Shown one piece after another: positions 25,211 through 34,049 of a stretch of 64,000 bases of DNA (position 1 is the first letter of the stretch; each line of letters starts with the position of its first letter). The notes beneath the pieces are model-generated. The model was not told the origin of the DNA. It did not search any database and worked only from the letters and a program-made list of their open reading frames with translations. Origin of the DNA: Alg239-R122 sp041746135. Its GTDB lineage: Bacteria > Pseudomonadota > Alphaproteobacteria > Sphingomonadales > Sphingomonadaceae. The DNA is taken from the NCBI GenBank assembly GCA_041746135.1, contig JBGTHQ010000032.1, forward strand, positions 124,001-188,000, in the 5' to 3' direction. Both the position numbers and the translations under genes were made by a program.

Positions 25211-25377
25211 GGGTGTGACGGGACTGTTTTGTACGAGCTGATAAGAACATCCCTGAGGCGATTTACTTAACTAGGGAGCTGTCCCTGACCGGATCGTGGT
25301 CCGATTCATACGGCCCCCACCTGACGTCTTGGCGTCAGAGGTTGTTCCTGCAAACGGCTATGATGGTCCCGTCACCC
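25211..25377 (+). ncRNA. ssrS: 6S RNA
   Basis: About 167 nt. The ends pair: GGGTGTGACGGGAC (25211-25224) with GTCCCGTCACCC (25366-25377), leaving a long, imperfect hairpin with an internal bubble, the 6S shape that mimics an open promoter and traps sigma70 RNA polymerase. Internal paired blocks such as ctgacgtcttggcgtcag (25321-25338) form a side hairpin. The location between zapA and the cyclo-ligase gene is the classical one. Exact ends are inferred from pairing, not mapped. Confidence 0.88.
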
Positions 25378-25406
25378 ATTTTCCGGCAAGTTCAGGTCAT
25401 TGATAC

Positions 25407-26009
25407 GTGCATTACACCATAGAGGCAGAAAAACAGGTTTTGCGAAGCCAGATGCTCAAAGCGCGCCGCACATTTGTAAGCGAACTACCCCAATCCGTAC
25501 GCAATCTGGTTTTCATACAGCCGCCGCCACCCGCACGAAAGCTGCTGCAAAGTTCGAAATGCGCCGCATTTTACATGGCCACGGCCTATGAGGCGCCGAC
25601 AGCGCGCTATCTCGACTTCGCCGTGGCTCAAGACACGAAAATCGCCCTGCCGCGGTTCGGCGACAAAACCGCAGATATGGAGTTTCGCGAATATGCGGGT
25701 AAAGACGAACTGAAACCGGGACCGTTTGGCATGATGCAGCCGGTCGCCTCCTCGAAAATCGCACGTCCCGACCTGCTTGTTCTACCAATGCTTGCGTTCG
25801 ACGACGCGCTACAGCGCCTGGGACAGGGCGGCGGGCATTATGACAGGTATCTTGCACATAATCCGGGCATCCGCACAATCGGGCTTGCGTGGTCGGTGCA
25901 GCAGGTTGAGCTGGTGCCGACGGCATCACATGACGCGGCACTCGATATGGTGATAACCCAATCCAGCTTTTTTATTAGCAAGGCCAAGGCCGACAAGGAA
26001 ATTGACTGA
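25407..26009 (+). CDS. 5-formyltetrahydrofolate cyclo-ligase
   Basis: ATP-dependent enzyme converting 5-formyl-THF to 5,10-methenyl-THF, 200 aa. The N-terminal KQVLRSQMLKARR (substrate and ATP basic residues) and the C-terminal loop LGQGGGHYDRYL (family GxGxGYYDR) are present. Starts at GTG 25407 shortly after 6S RNA; processing of 6S and expression of this gene are often linked in proteobacteria. Confidence 0.94.
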   Translation: MHYTIEAEKQVLRSQMLKARRTFVSELPQSVRNLVFIQPPPPARKLLQSSKCAAFYMATAYEAPTARYLDFAVAQDTKIALPRFGDKTADMEFREYAGKDELKPGPFGMMQPVASSKIARPDLLVLPMLAFDDALQRLGQGGGHYDRYLAHNPGIRTIGLAWSVQQVELVPTASHDAALDMVITQSSFFISKAKADKEID

Positions 26010-26236
26010 TGCAACCTAGCTGGCGCAAACCTGTCGGGATACTGGCGATATTGCTGGGCGTTGCCATCTGGTGCGTTATCGTCGTGACAGTCGTCGGCTG
26101 GATCAGCGGCGTGCACGTGCTGTTGCAAATCCTGATTTACCTGATCGCGGGAATCGTCTGGATTTTGCCGTTGAGACCCGTCATGATCTGGATGGAAACG
26201 GGAAGCTTCAGAGCGCCCGATATAGGCAAAAACTAG
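26009..26236 (+). CDS. DUF2842 family membrane protein
   Basis: 75 aa with two membrane helices separated by a short loop (residues about 10-33 and 39-55), followed by PLRPVMIWMETG, which resembles the conserved end of DUF2842 proteins. ATG overlaps the upstream stop (TGATG), so it is coupled to the cyclo-ligase gene. Function unknown. Confidence 0.8.
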   Translation: MQPSWRKPVGILAILLGVAIWCVIVVTVVGWISGVHVLLQILIYLIAGIVWILPLRPVMIWMETGSFRAPDIGKN

Positions 26237-26261
26237 TCCAAAACTTATGCTTATGGGAGGA

Positions 26262-26276
26262 GCGCCACTGAAACAG

Positions 26277-26282
<6 letters not shown>
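26262..26282. repeat. Perfect inverted repeat overlapping the tRNA-Asp 3' end
   Basis: Nine-base arms GCGCCACTG / CAGTGGCGC around a three-base loop. In the tRNA direction the left arm includes the discriminator base and CCA. No T-run follows on either strand, so it is a weak terminator at best; it may be a processing signal. Confidence 0.6.
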
Positions 26283-26353
<71 letters not shown>

Positions 26354-26417
26354 ATTACTGCTGGAGCGCGGCAAGTAAGTGAGAGCCGCGCGAGTGTCAA
26401 CTCCCCTTGCGAATTTT

Positions 26418-27581
26418 TTACGGGTCCTGTCCATTTTTATCCACCTCGGCCGCTGTCGGAACTGGTACAGGCGCATGGGTGGTAAGCGTTCCGGATTCAA
26501 AAAGAAATCCGGCAATATCGGGCTTTCCTGCAGCGGCGATCACTGTCTGGATAATGATCAGGAGCGGCACCGCCAGCAATGCACCAGGCGTACCCCATAT
26601 CCATGCCCAAAAGCTGAGCGACACCAGAATAAGGAGCGGATTCATTGTGAGGCGCCGGCCCAGAACCATCGGTGTTATGAAATTGGCTTCGACCGTATGG
26701 AAAGCGATCTGAATGACGGCCGGCAACATCGCGGTGCCCAGATCGTTGAATGTCATCAACCCGCCCAGCGATAACAAGACTGCCGCCACGATCGGTCCCA
26801 AATAGGGTATGAAATTCAGCAATGCGACGATCCCGCCCCACATTGCGGGCGATTCCATGCCGATCGCGGAAAGCGTGAGGGCAACGGCGATACCCAGCAG
26901 AATATTTATGAAAGTAATGGTCACCAGATATGCGGAGGTCGCAGAAACGACATTCTGGATGACGCGCGCGGTGGCCAGCGCGCCAGTAAAACTGCCGCGG
27001 CTGTTGATCGCCCCCTCGCGCAGCCGTGTCCAGCCGGATAGGAAGAAGAAGATTACCAGGATTACGAAAAACATCTGCACCGCAACCAGCGGCGCGGAAC
27101 TGGCGACAAGATCGAGTAGTGATGACGGCGAGTCTACCGCAACCGTCTGCATCTCCGCCACAGGACCGCTCGCGATCAGTTTGGCGGTATCATCGATAAA
27201 CCTCTGCAAATCCGAATACAGATTGATGAGCGGTTCCAGATTGCTCATGATCTGGGGAATTTTGGACGGAAGGTCGACGAACCAGTCGGTAGCCGGCACG
27301 ATAATCAGCGCAAGCGCACCATTTGCCAGTACCAGAAACAGAATAACGCAGATGAAGGATGCGAAAGCGGACGGAATACGACGTCGTTCCAGCCATTCGA
27401 GCGTGGGAACCAGGGCTATCGAAATGACGACAGCAATTGTTATGGGCAGAAAAAATTCCGCGCCCGCTCGCAACGCAAATGGTAATGCAAGGAACAGTCC
27501 GACGCCGCCAATTAGCGCTACAGACGCCAGTAATCGGTCGCGGCGCAACTCGTCATGATCATGTGTATCTGGACCAGCCAT
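26418..27581 (-). CDS. AI-2E (PerM/TqsA) family transporter
   Basis: 387 aa integral membrane protein of the AI-2E transporter family, a group including exporters of varied and mostly unproven substrates. Hydrophobic clusters at about residues 20-65 and 75-100, a soluble loop region with SKIPQIMSNLEPL, then four or more C-terminal segments with the diagnostic FIPYLGPIVAA and EANFITPMVLGRRLTMNPLLI. The substrate cannot be assigned. Faces the tRNA-Asp downstream and starts divergently from the DUF11-like gene. Confidence 0.9.
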   Translation of the reverse strand: MAGPDTHDHDELRRDRLLASVALIGGVGLFLALPFALRAGAEFFLPITIAVVISIALVPTLEWLERRRIPSAFASFICVILFLVLANGALALIIVPATDWFVDLPSKIPQIMSNLEPLINLYSDLQRFIDDTAKLIASGPVAEMQTVAVDSPSSLLDLVASSAPLVAVQMFFVILVIFFFLSGWTRLREGAINSRGSFTGALATARVIQNVVSATSAYLVTITFINILLGIAVALTLSAIGMESPAMWGGIVALLNFIPYLGPIVAAVLLSLGGLMTFNDLGTAMLPAVIQIAFHTVEANFITPMVLGRRLTMNPLLILVSLSFWAWIWGTPGALLAVPLLIIIQTVIAAAGKPDIAGFLFESGTLTTHAPVPVPTAAEVDKNGQDP

Positions 27582-27888
27582 GGTATCCTGTCATTAACCT
27601 AAAGAAACGGCAGCGGCGCAGCATTTGCACACAATGTCTGTTGCGCCTTTATTTACCCATTTTGTTATCATGCCCCTGCCCCCATAAATTGGCTAGCTTT
27701 TCTTGATAATCAGGCAATTTTCTTCATATTTGATCTCAGCATGTTGTTAACCATTTCTTCGGGCTTTTCTGCGACAAGACCATCCAAGAATTATAACGGC
27801 AAGAGACTGGCGAAACGCGGGAAACCGTTCCACGCGAGCATAGCCGAATTGCGATTTGTAAAGGTATCAGAAATTGAGGAATTGGCAG
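27582..27888 (+). other. 307-base intergenic region with possible structured leader
   Basis: Divergent upstream region of the AI-2E-family gene (minus) and the DUF11-like gene (plus). The part nearest the latter (about 27800-27860) is GC-rich and can fold: CGCGGGA (27816-27822) with TCCACGCG (27829-27836), one A bulged. I could not match it to a known riboswitch. A short open frame at 27741-27959 overlaps the downstream gene and looks spurious. Confidence 0.4.
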
Positions 27889-28353
27889 ATGAACCGCATG
27901 AGTTTGGCCATGGCCGCTATATTCGCACCATTTTCAGCCCAAGCTGCCGAAAGAATTGAGCTAAGCAGCGATGTTTTTGTGGAAAAAATATTTCAGGATA
28001 CAAATGGCAGGCAAAAAGTCATTCTGGAAAAACCGGTAACGGTTGTGCCGGGCGACCGGCTTATATTCGTACTCAAATACCGCAATGTTGGCGACAGTTC
28101 GGCAAACGATGTTACGGTTACCAACCCGATGCCGACAGCCGTATCGTTTCAGGAAACACTGGACGGCACCGAATTGGTATCCGTCAATGGCGGCAGAAGC
28201 TGGAACAGGCTGCAAAATATACGTGTGCGCGAGCCGGACGGCCGCGTACGCAGCGCGGTACCGGAAGATGTCACGCATATCCGATGGAATCTGTCCAATG
28301 CTATCTCAGGCGGTTCGCAAGGCAAGCTTACATTTCGCGGTGTCGTCAAATAA
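27889..28353 (+). CDS. Secreted DUF11-like (surface repeat) protein
   Basis: 154 aa: N-terminal signal peptide (MNRMSLAMAAIFAPFSAQA, cleavage before AERIEL), then one beta-sandwich module. PGDRLIFVLKYRNVGDSSAN followed by VTVTNPMP is characteristic of the DUF11/conserved-repeat domain of surface proteins. The start at ATG 27889 is preceded by GAGG at proper distance. Single-domain proteins like this may be periplasmic or surface-exposed; no anchor is seen. Converges on the dehydrogenase operon with only 22 bases between. Confidence 0.82.
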   Translation: MNRMSLAMAAIFAPFSAQAAERIELSSDVFVEKIFQDTNGRQKVILEKPVTVVPGDRLIFVLKYRNVGDSSANDVTVTNPMPTAVSFQETLDGTELVSVNGGRSWNRLQNIRVREPDGRVRSAVPEDVTHIRWNLSNAISGGSQGKLTFRGVVK

Positions 28354-28375
28354 AGATTTCCGGTTTTGCTTCCGG

Positions 28376-29656
28376 TCAGTCGGAGAATATCAGCACCGGC
28401 TTTTCTATCATATGTTTGAGCGCCTGTACGAAACTGGCGGCGTCATATCCGTCCACCACGCGGTGGTCGCACGATATCGACAGGTTCATCATCTTGCGGA
28501 TCTGAATTTCGCCGTCAATCACGATGACGCGCTCGACGATCTTGTTGGGCCCGATAATCGCTACTTCTGGACGGTTGATGACCGGCGTTGTCGCGATCCC
28601 GCCTAATGGACCAAGTGAAGTTATTGTCAGCGTACCGCCGGTCAGATCGTCGGTGGTCGCACTGCCATCGCGTGCCGCGTCGCTGAGACGGGCAATATCG
28701 CGGGCAAGTTGCCAGACATTCTTGTCCTGCGCATTTTTGATGACCGGAACTTTCAGGCCCGCATCGGTCTGTGCAGCCATGCCGAGATGGATCGCGCCAT
28801 GCCGAGTGACGTGACCGGCTTCGTCGTCATAAATGGCATTGATCATCGGAAAATCGGGAATAGTGCGCGCAATCGCCACCATCAATAATGGCAACACAGT
28901 AAGCTTCGGACGGGTACCACGCGCCGCATTCAGATCGGCGCGAATATCCTCCAGCGCCGTGACATCGATTTCCTCGACATAGGTAAAATGCGGAATATTG
29001 CGTTTCGACGCCGCCATGTTTTCGGCAATTTTGCGGCGCAGGCCGATCACCTTGACCTTTTCGTCATCGCGCGTATTTGACCTGCCCGCAGACTGATAGC
29101 CCTGCCCGCTTCCGTAATTGAGAAATGCGTCGAGATCGGCATGGCGGATATGTTCGCCTTGCGCTTTTACCTGAGCCAGATCGACGCCCAGATCTTTCGC
29201 GCGTGCGCGAACCGCGGGCGTTGCCTTGACCGGACCGGTTGATGGCGCAGAAGTCTCTTCTTCTGCTTTCACAGACTTTGTCGGAACTGCTTTTTCCTCG
29301 GCCTCTTTTGGTTCTGGCTTTTCCGCTATAGGTTCAGGTGTGGAAGCAATTTTTTGTTCTGCGAATTTTTCTGAAGAAGACGCCATATCTCTATCAGTTT
29401 CAGTAATATTTTCATCTTCGGTTTCTATTTCTATCAGCATCGAACCGATCGCGATGACATCGCCTTCCTCCCCTGCCACCGCAACAATCTTACCTGTCGC
29501 GGGACTCTCCATCTCGACTGTGGCCTTGTCGGTCATCATGTCGGCGACGCGCTGATCTTCCTCGACCCTGTCACCCAGTTTCACATGCCATGCCACAATT
29601 TCCGCTTCGGCAATACCTTCGCCGATATCCGGCAGGTTGAATATATATTTGCCCAT
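28376..29656 (-). CDS. bkdB: Branched-chain 2-oxoacid dehydrogenase E2 (lipoyl acyltransferase)
   Basis: 426 aa. Lipoyl domain at residues 1-80 with lipoyl-lysine in DKATVEM; acidic/Pro-Ala linker; peripheral subunit-binding domain at about 145-185 (VKATPAVRARAKDLGVDL, then ADLDAFL); catalytic domain to the C-terminus with the His/Asp motif SCDHRVVDGYDAA. LPDIGEGIAEAEIVAWHVKLGD favours the branched-chain over the pyruvate enzyme. Receives acyl groups from the E1 pair encoded directly upstream. E3 is not in the window. Confidence 0.92.
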   Translation of the reverse strand: MGKYIFNLPDIGEGIAEAEIVAWHVKLGDRVEEDQRVADMMTDKATVEMESPATGKIVAVAGEEGDVIAIGSMLIEIETEDENITETDRDMASSSEKFAEQKIASTPEPIAEKPEPKEAEEKAVPTKSVKAEEETSAPSTGPVKATPAVRARAKDLGVDLAQVKAQGEHIRHADLDAFLNYGSGQGYQSAGRSNTRDDEKVKVIGLRRKIAENMAASKRNIPHFTYVEEIDVTALEDIRADLNAARGTRPKLTVLPLLMVAIARTIPDFPMINAIYDDEAGHVTRHGAIHLGMAAQTDAGLKVPVIKNAQDKNVWQLARDIARLSDAARDGSATTDDLTGGTLTITSLGPLGGIATTPVINRPEVAIIGPNKIVERVIVIDGEIQIRKMMNLSISCDHRVVDGYDAASFVQALKHMIEKPVLIFSD

Positions 29657-29661
29657 CGCGA

Positions 29662-30675
29662 TTAGTCCTTCATAATTTTATCGAGTGCTTCGCCAATCCG
29701 CACGGGACCAGGGAAATATGCCCATTCGAGCGAATGCGGATAGGGTGTATCGAAACCGGTGACGCGCTCAATCGGCGCTTCGAGATGATAGAAACAGCGT
29801 TCCTGTACCAGTGCGGACAATTCGGCGCCAAATCCGCTTGTGCGCGTGGCTTCATGAACGATGAGGCAGCGGCCGGTCTTGCGAACCGATTGTTCGATTG
29901 TGTCGATATCGAGCGGTACCAAAGTGCGCAGATCAATGACTTCGGCATCGATGCCATGTTCCTTGATCACGCCGAGCGCGACATGCACCATCGTGCCATA
30001 GGCCAGAACCGTCAGATCAGCGCCTTCGCGCACAATTTTCGCTTTGCCGAGCTCGATCCGGTAATAGTCTTCCGGCACTTCGCCGGCGTCATGTTTCGAC
30101 CATGGTTGTACCGGCCGGTCATAATAACCATCGAACGGGCCGTTATAGATGCGCTTGGGTTCGAAGAATAGGACCGGATCGTTATCCTCGATCGACGCAA
30201 TGAGCAGCCCTTTTGCATCATAAGGTGTCGAGGGGATGACGGTTTTCAGACCCGAAACATGGGTGAACATGCTTTCGGGCGACTGGCTATGCGTTTGCCC
30301 ACCAAAAATACCGCCGCCAAAGGGCGAACGTACCGTTATGGGCGCGGTGAATTCGCCCGCCGAGCGATAGCGAAGCCGTGCCGCTTCCGAAATAAGCTGG
30401 TCCATGCCGGGATAGATATAATCGGCAAACTGGATCTCGGGAACGGGACGCAGGCCGTAAGCCCCCATCCCCACAGCCGCGCCAATTATGCCGCACTCGC
30501 TGATCGGCGTATCGAACACACGGGTTTTGCCGTATTTTTCCTGCAGCCCAGCGGTCGCACGGAACACACCGCCGAAATAGCCGATATCCTCGCCCATCAT
30601 GACGACATTGTCGTCGCGTTCCATCATATTGTCCAAGGCGCTGTTGATCGCCTGGATCATATTCATTCGGGCCAT
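29662..30675 (-). CDS. bkdA2: Branched-chain 2-oxoacid dehydrogenase E1 beta
   Basis: 337 aa transketolase-like pyrimidine and C-terminal domains. Begins with MIQAINSALDNMMERDDNVVMMGEDIG in two parts (typical E1beta start), then RSPFGGGIFGGQTHSQSPES and the C-terminal EATRTSGFGAELSA. It starts within the last 13 bases of the E1alpha gene and ends five bases before the E2 gene, so the three are one operon. Decarboxylates 2-oxoacids of Val, Leu and Ile with the alpha subunit. Confidence 0.93.
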   Translation of the reverse strand: MARMNMIQAINSALDNMMERDDNVVMMGEDIGYFGGVFRATAGLQEKYGKTRVFDTPISECGIIGAAVGMGAYGLRPVPEIQFADYIYPGMDQLISEAARLRYRSAGEFTAPITVRSPFGGGIFGGQTHSQSPESMFTHVSGLKTVIPSTPYDAKGLLIASIEDNDPVLFFEPKRIYNGPFDGYYDRPVQPWSKHDAGEVPEDYYRIELGKAKIVREGADLTVLAYGTMVHVALGVIKEHGIDAEVIDLRTLVPLDIDTIEQSVRKTGRCLIVHEATRTSGFGAELSALVQERCFYHLEAPIERVTGFDTPYPHSLEWAYFPGPVRIGEALDKIMKD

Positions 30676-31937
30676 TTGATCGCCCTTTCGCGGATAGCTT
30701 GTTCGCTCTGTTCGCGCAGGTGCCAGGGTAATTCCTCAAACACATCCTCGAACATGGTTTCGAACGGCTGGTGCAGACCATGGCCTAAAATTCCGTTTTT
30801 CTCGGCTTCTTTTGTAGCGGCCTTCACTTCGCTGGCCAGTTCCTCATCCATAGCGGCGTGACGTGCTTCGTCCCAGATATCGAGCGCAATCATATGCTTC
30901 TTAAGCCGGTCTATCGGATCGCCCAGCGGCCATTCCACAGCCTCGTCCGCACTGCGATAGGCGGACGGATCATCCGACGTGCTGTGTCCTTCGGCGCGAT
31001 AGGTGAAATGCTCGATCAGCGTCGGACCCTGATTAGTCCGCGCCCGTTGCGCCGCCCACTGCGTGGCCGCATAGACCGCGAGCGCATCATTCCCATCGAC
31101 GCGTAAGCCGGCCATCCCATAACCGATAGCACGCGCGGCAAAAGTCGTGCGCTCGGCCCCCGCAAATCCCGAAAAAGACGAAATCGCCCACTGATTATTG
31201 ACGACATTGAAAATACAGGGCGCATTGTACACGGTGCCAAATGTCATCGCGGCGTGAAAATCGCTTTCCGCGGTTGAACCTTCACCGCACCAGACCGCGC
31301 TGATCCGGTTGTCGCCCTTGATCGCGCTCGCCATCGCCCACCCGACCGCTTGCGGGTATTGAGTCGCAAGATTGCCCGAAATCGTGAAGAAATTGAGCCG
31401 CCGCGAACAGTACATTATCGGCAGCTGGCGGCCTTTCAGCTTGTCGGCCTTGTTCGAATAAATCTGGTTGACCATCTCCACCAACGGATAGCCGCGCGAG
31501 ATTAATATGCCCTGCTGACGATAGCTGGGAAACACCATGTCCTCGCTGTGGAGCGCCATCGCGGGCGCGATCGATGTGGCTTCCTCGCCGCGCGACTTCA
31601 TATAAAAACTGGTTTTGCCTTGCCGTTGCGCACGGTAAAGCCGCTCGTCGAATGCGCGAGTGAGCGCCATATCGCGCAGCATTCTCAGCAGCTGCGTCTC
31701 GGTCAGGTTGGGATTCCAGGGCCCGACAGCCTTTCCATTCTCATCCAGTACGCGCACGAGATCGTAACTGAGCTCCATCATGTCCTTGGGAGCGGCACTC
31801 TCCGCAGGACGTGGCTGCTTGCCAGCTTCCGGCACAATAACATCGGAAAAGTCCACCGGATCGCCTGGACGCGAGCGCGGTTCCGGCACATGCAGCGACA
31901 AAGGCGGCAAATTGGATTTGGCAGATTTACCCGTCAT
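30663..31937 (-). CDS. bkdA1: Branched-chain 2-oxoacid dehydrogenase E1 alpha
   Basis: 424 aa, ThDP-binding subunit. ThDP motif GEGSTAESDFHAAMTFGTVYNAP followed by VVNNQWAISS is complete (given in two pieces); the phosphorylation-loop-like segment YRAEGHSTSDDPSAYR is present. The N-terminal extension of about 70 residues (MTGKSAKSNLPPLSLHVPEP) is usual for the bacterial BCKDH alpha type. Start chosen at ATG 31937, preceded by AGGAGAGAG; a longer frame to 31973 lacks such a site. Confidence 0.93.
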   Translation of the reverse strand: MTGKSAKSNLPPLSLHVPEPRSRPGDPVDFSDVIVPEAGKQPRPAESAAPKDMMELSYDLVRVLDENGKAVGPWNPNLTETQLLRMLRDMALTRAFDERLYRAQRQGKTSFYMKSRGEEATSIAPAMALHSEDMVFPSYRQQGILISRGYPLVEMVNQIYSNKADKLKGRQLPIMYCSRRLNFFTISGNLATQYPQAVGWAMASAIKGDNRISAVWCGEGSTAESDFHAAMTFGTVYNAPCIFNVVNNQWAISSFSGFAGAERTTFAARAIGYGMAGLRVDGNDALAVYAATQWAAQRARTNQGPTLIEHFTYRAEGHSTSDDPSAYRSADEAVEWPLGDPIDRLKKHMIALDIWDEARHAAMDEELASEVKAATKEAEKNGILGHGLHQPFETMFEDVFEELPWHLREQSEQAIRERAIKWPE

Positions 31938-32095
31938 ACTCTCTCCTCGCGCCTGCAAATACCGCGCCATCATTATGGCTGCGCCGATTTGATACCCAAC
32001 GAATTCGGGTTTTCACGCTCTAATCATAAGTTACGCAACGGCGTTATTTTATTACAACACTTTCAAAAGCGCAAGCGTGCGATTTCTGGACCACA
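31938..32095 (-). promoter_or_regulatory. Upstream region of the bkd operon
   Basis: 158 bases between thyA and bkdA1. AT-rich stretch near 32035-32065 (ggcgttattttattacaac) could hold promoter elements; I see no clear terminator for thyA and no obvious operator. Confidence 0.3.
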
Positions 32096-33040
32096 TCAGA
32101 TGGCGACCGGTGCGGAAATATGTTTCTGTGGTTCGTAATTCGTAACTTCGAAATCCGCGATGCTATAATCGAATATACTGGATGGTGTGCGCCGTATATT
32201 TAGTCTTGGCACCCCAATAGGCTTACGGGATAATTGTTCCTCTACCAGTTCTTTGTGATTTAGGTAAAGATGCACATCGCCCCCGTTCCACACCAGTTCT
32301 CCGACCCCTAGAGAGCATTGCTGGGCAATCATACGTGTCAGCAGAGCGGCGGAATAAACATTGAACGCAAAGCCAAGGCCAAGGTCGCACGAACGCTGAT
32401 AGAGCAAACCCGATAGCTTTCCGTCGTTCACAAAAAACTGATAGGTCTTGTGACATGGTGGCAGCGCCATCTGGTCGAGTTCGGCTACATTCCACCCCTC
32501 GAAAATATGACGCCGAGACCCGGGATTTTTGCGGATTCCTTCGATCAGATCGGCAATCTGGTTGATGCCCTTGTCGCGTAGTTTGAAAAGCCCTTCGCCT
32601 ATGGGCTCGTAAACCGGCCAATCAACCCATTGCTTGCCATAGACCGGACCCAGATCGCCCCATCGGGCCGCAAAATCGGCGTCTTCGATCACGCACTGCT
32701 CGAACTTATCGCGATCAATATCTTCACCAGTCTCTCGCCGGTAAGTGTCCAGCGGCCAGTCGGTCCAGATATGCACCCCCTGCCGTACCAGTTCGCGAAT
32801 ATTGGTATCACCGGTAAGGAACCAAAGCATCTCGCGTGTCGCCGTTTTCCAGTAGACGCGCTTGGTAGTGAGCAACGGTATCGCATTATCGGCCAGCGAA
32901 AACCGCATTGTTGCTCCGAATACGGCCCGCGTTCCCACGCCGGTACGGTCAATCCGCTCTGCCCCGTGCGCCCAGATGTGGCGCATCAGGTCCAGATATT
33001 GCTGTTCGTAATGCCGCGAGGAATCGGTCTGTGCACCCAT
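32096..33040 (-). CDS. thyA: Thymidylate synthase
   Basis: 314 aa, converts dUMP to dTMP with methylene-THF. Catalytic Cys in ALPPCHKTYQFFV, arginine cluster NPGSRRHIFEGWN, the dUMP-binding QRSCDLGLGFAFN and the C-terminal HISAPVAI all present. The protein is longer than the 264-residue E. coli enzyme due to an insertion around WTDWPLDTYRRETGEDIDR, known from other bacteria. Start at ATG 33040 (MGAQTDSS); ten more codons are open upstream. Confidence 0.96.
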   Translation of the reverse strand: MGAQTDSSRHYEQQYLDLMRHIWAHGAERIDRTGVGTRAVFGATMRFSLADNAIPLLTTKRVYWKTATREMLWFLTGDTNIRELVRQGVHIWTDWPLDTYRRETGEDIDRDKFEQCVIEDADFAARWGDLGPVYGKQWVDWPVYEPIGEGLFKLRDKGINQIADLIEGIRKNPGSRRHIFEGWNVAELDQMALPPCHKTYQFFVNDGKLSGLLYQRSCDLGLGFAFNVYSAALLTRMIAQQCSLGVGELVWNGGDVHLYLNHKELVEEQLSRKPIGVPRLNIRRTPSSIFDYSIADFEVTNYEPQKHISAPVAI

Positions 33041-33129
33041 AACAGTAATAGTTAGGTACCTATCGCGCACAGGCCAAGGGAAAAGCTTGAAACATATAGA
33101 TGCTCAAGGTATTTATAGGGCGCAAATGT

Positions 33130-33206
33130 CGGGGAGTAGCTCAGCCTGGTAGAGCACCGTCTTCGGGAGGCGGGGGCCGGAGGTTCAAATCCTCTCTTCC
33201 CGACCA
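33130..33206 (+). tRNA. tRNA-Pro (CGG)
   Basis: 77 nt: acceptor CGGGGAG with CTTCCCG, D arm TAGCTCAGCCTGGTAGAGCA, anticodon loop TTCGGGA (anticodon CGG), T arm GGAGG-TTCAAAT-CCTCT, then A and encoded CCA. The 5' C is typical of tRNA-Pro. Confidence 0.96.
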
Positions 33207-33355
33207 TGACTTCGAAATCATATTCAATATTGAGTTCGGCATTGCCAATCTATGTTCACGAGGCGATGAACTGGCTTGTGTTTTTGATATAAAATGCAAA
33301 GTCTACTGTCGGTGGCACGAAAAACATTCTGGCAACTAGGCCGATTTATTGGCCT

Positions 33356-34009
33356 TCATTCTTTCGCTGCTCTGGCCCGGGTAAAGAGACGCAGAAATTC
33401 AGCCTCGCTGAGAGCGCCCTCAACCAGAATCGTTCCCGCAAGATAGGATGGCGTCCCACTCAGCCCCAATGCGAATGCGTCTGTTTGGTTTTGCGAGATG
33501 GTGGTATTTATTTCATGTGCATGCCGTTCAAGATCAGAAACAAGTATCGACCAATTTCCGCCCGCGCGCTGAACAGCTTGTTTGATTCGATCGTCACTTA
33601 ATGGCATGGATGTCGTCATGAGCTCGCTATGCAGTCTGGGGTAAATCGCTTGCTTGTCGCTCGCCAAAGCGATTTGCGCTGCGCGTACGGATAACGGACC
33701 AAAAACCGGCCAGTCCCGATAGGATATACGAACGTGACCATCTTTCGCAACCGCACGTTCCATGCCCGGATTGGAAGATCGACAGGCTGTGCATTGATAG
33801 TCCGTAAACACCACTAGCGTGAGCGTTGAGGATGTCACATCCAGTTCGGGAGCATTCAGTTCGGGAGCATTTCGATCTTCCTGAACGTCGCGGGCAATCT
33901 GGTTGCGACCAAGATCTTTTCCCAAAGAAACGCTGTTTTGCAAAACCTTTGCTGTTCCCCAACCCAGCGCGACAAGCATGATGAGCATGAATGCTTGTTT
34001 GAACTTCAT
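33356..34009 (-). CDS. DsbA/thioredoxin-like thiol protein, membrane-anchored or exported
   Basis: 217 aa. N-terminal hydrophobic segment (residues 5-22) acts as signal or anchor. The thioredoxin-fold part begins near residue 60; active site CTAC (Cys73, Cys76) in FTDYQCTACRSSNP and cis-Pro loop GLSGTPSYLAG. DsbA-like helical insertion around 110-165. Probably periplasmic oxidoreductase of the DsbA/DsbG superfamily. A 15-base perfect tandem duplication (33842-33871) gives NAPELNAPEL in the linker. Sits between tRNA-Pro and tRNA-Ser in a comparatively AT-rich patch. Confidence 0.88.
   Translation of the reverse strand: MKFKQAFMLIMLVALGWGTAKVLQNSVSLGKDLGRNQIARDVQEDRNAPELNAPELDVTSSTLTLVVFTDYQCTACRSSNPGMERAVAKDGHVRISYRDWPVFGPLSVRAAQIALASDKQAIYPRLHSELMTTSMPLSDDRIKQAVQRAGGNWSILVSDLERHAHEINTTISQNQTDAFALGLSGTPSYLAGTILVEGALSEAEFLRLFTRARAAKE
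33842..33871. repeat. 15-bp tandem duplication inside the DsbA-like gene
   Basis: Two exact copies of cagttcgggagcatt (33842-33856 and 33857-33871), in frame, coding NAPEL twice on the minus strand. Located in the linker between the membrane segment and the thioredoxin fold, where length change is tolerable. Confidence 0.9.
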
Positions 34010-34049
34010 GTTTTCCCCATAATCGGCTAATATTTCTCGTATGAAATAA

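Noticed and set aside
27800..27860. Possible c-di-GMP riboswitch before the DUF11-like gene
   Set aside because: GGCAA and ACGC-like words are present, but the conserved core and the tetraloop-receptor arrangement are not.
27741..27959. 72-codon frame upstream of the DUF11-like gene
   Set aside because: Overlaps the signal peptide of a well-supported gene in another frame, has no ribosome binding site and an unlikely composition.
33337..33355. AGGCC/GGCCT inverted repeat after the DsbA-like gene
   Set aside because: Five-base arms, eight-base loop and no T-run; too weak to call a terminator.
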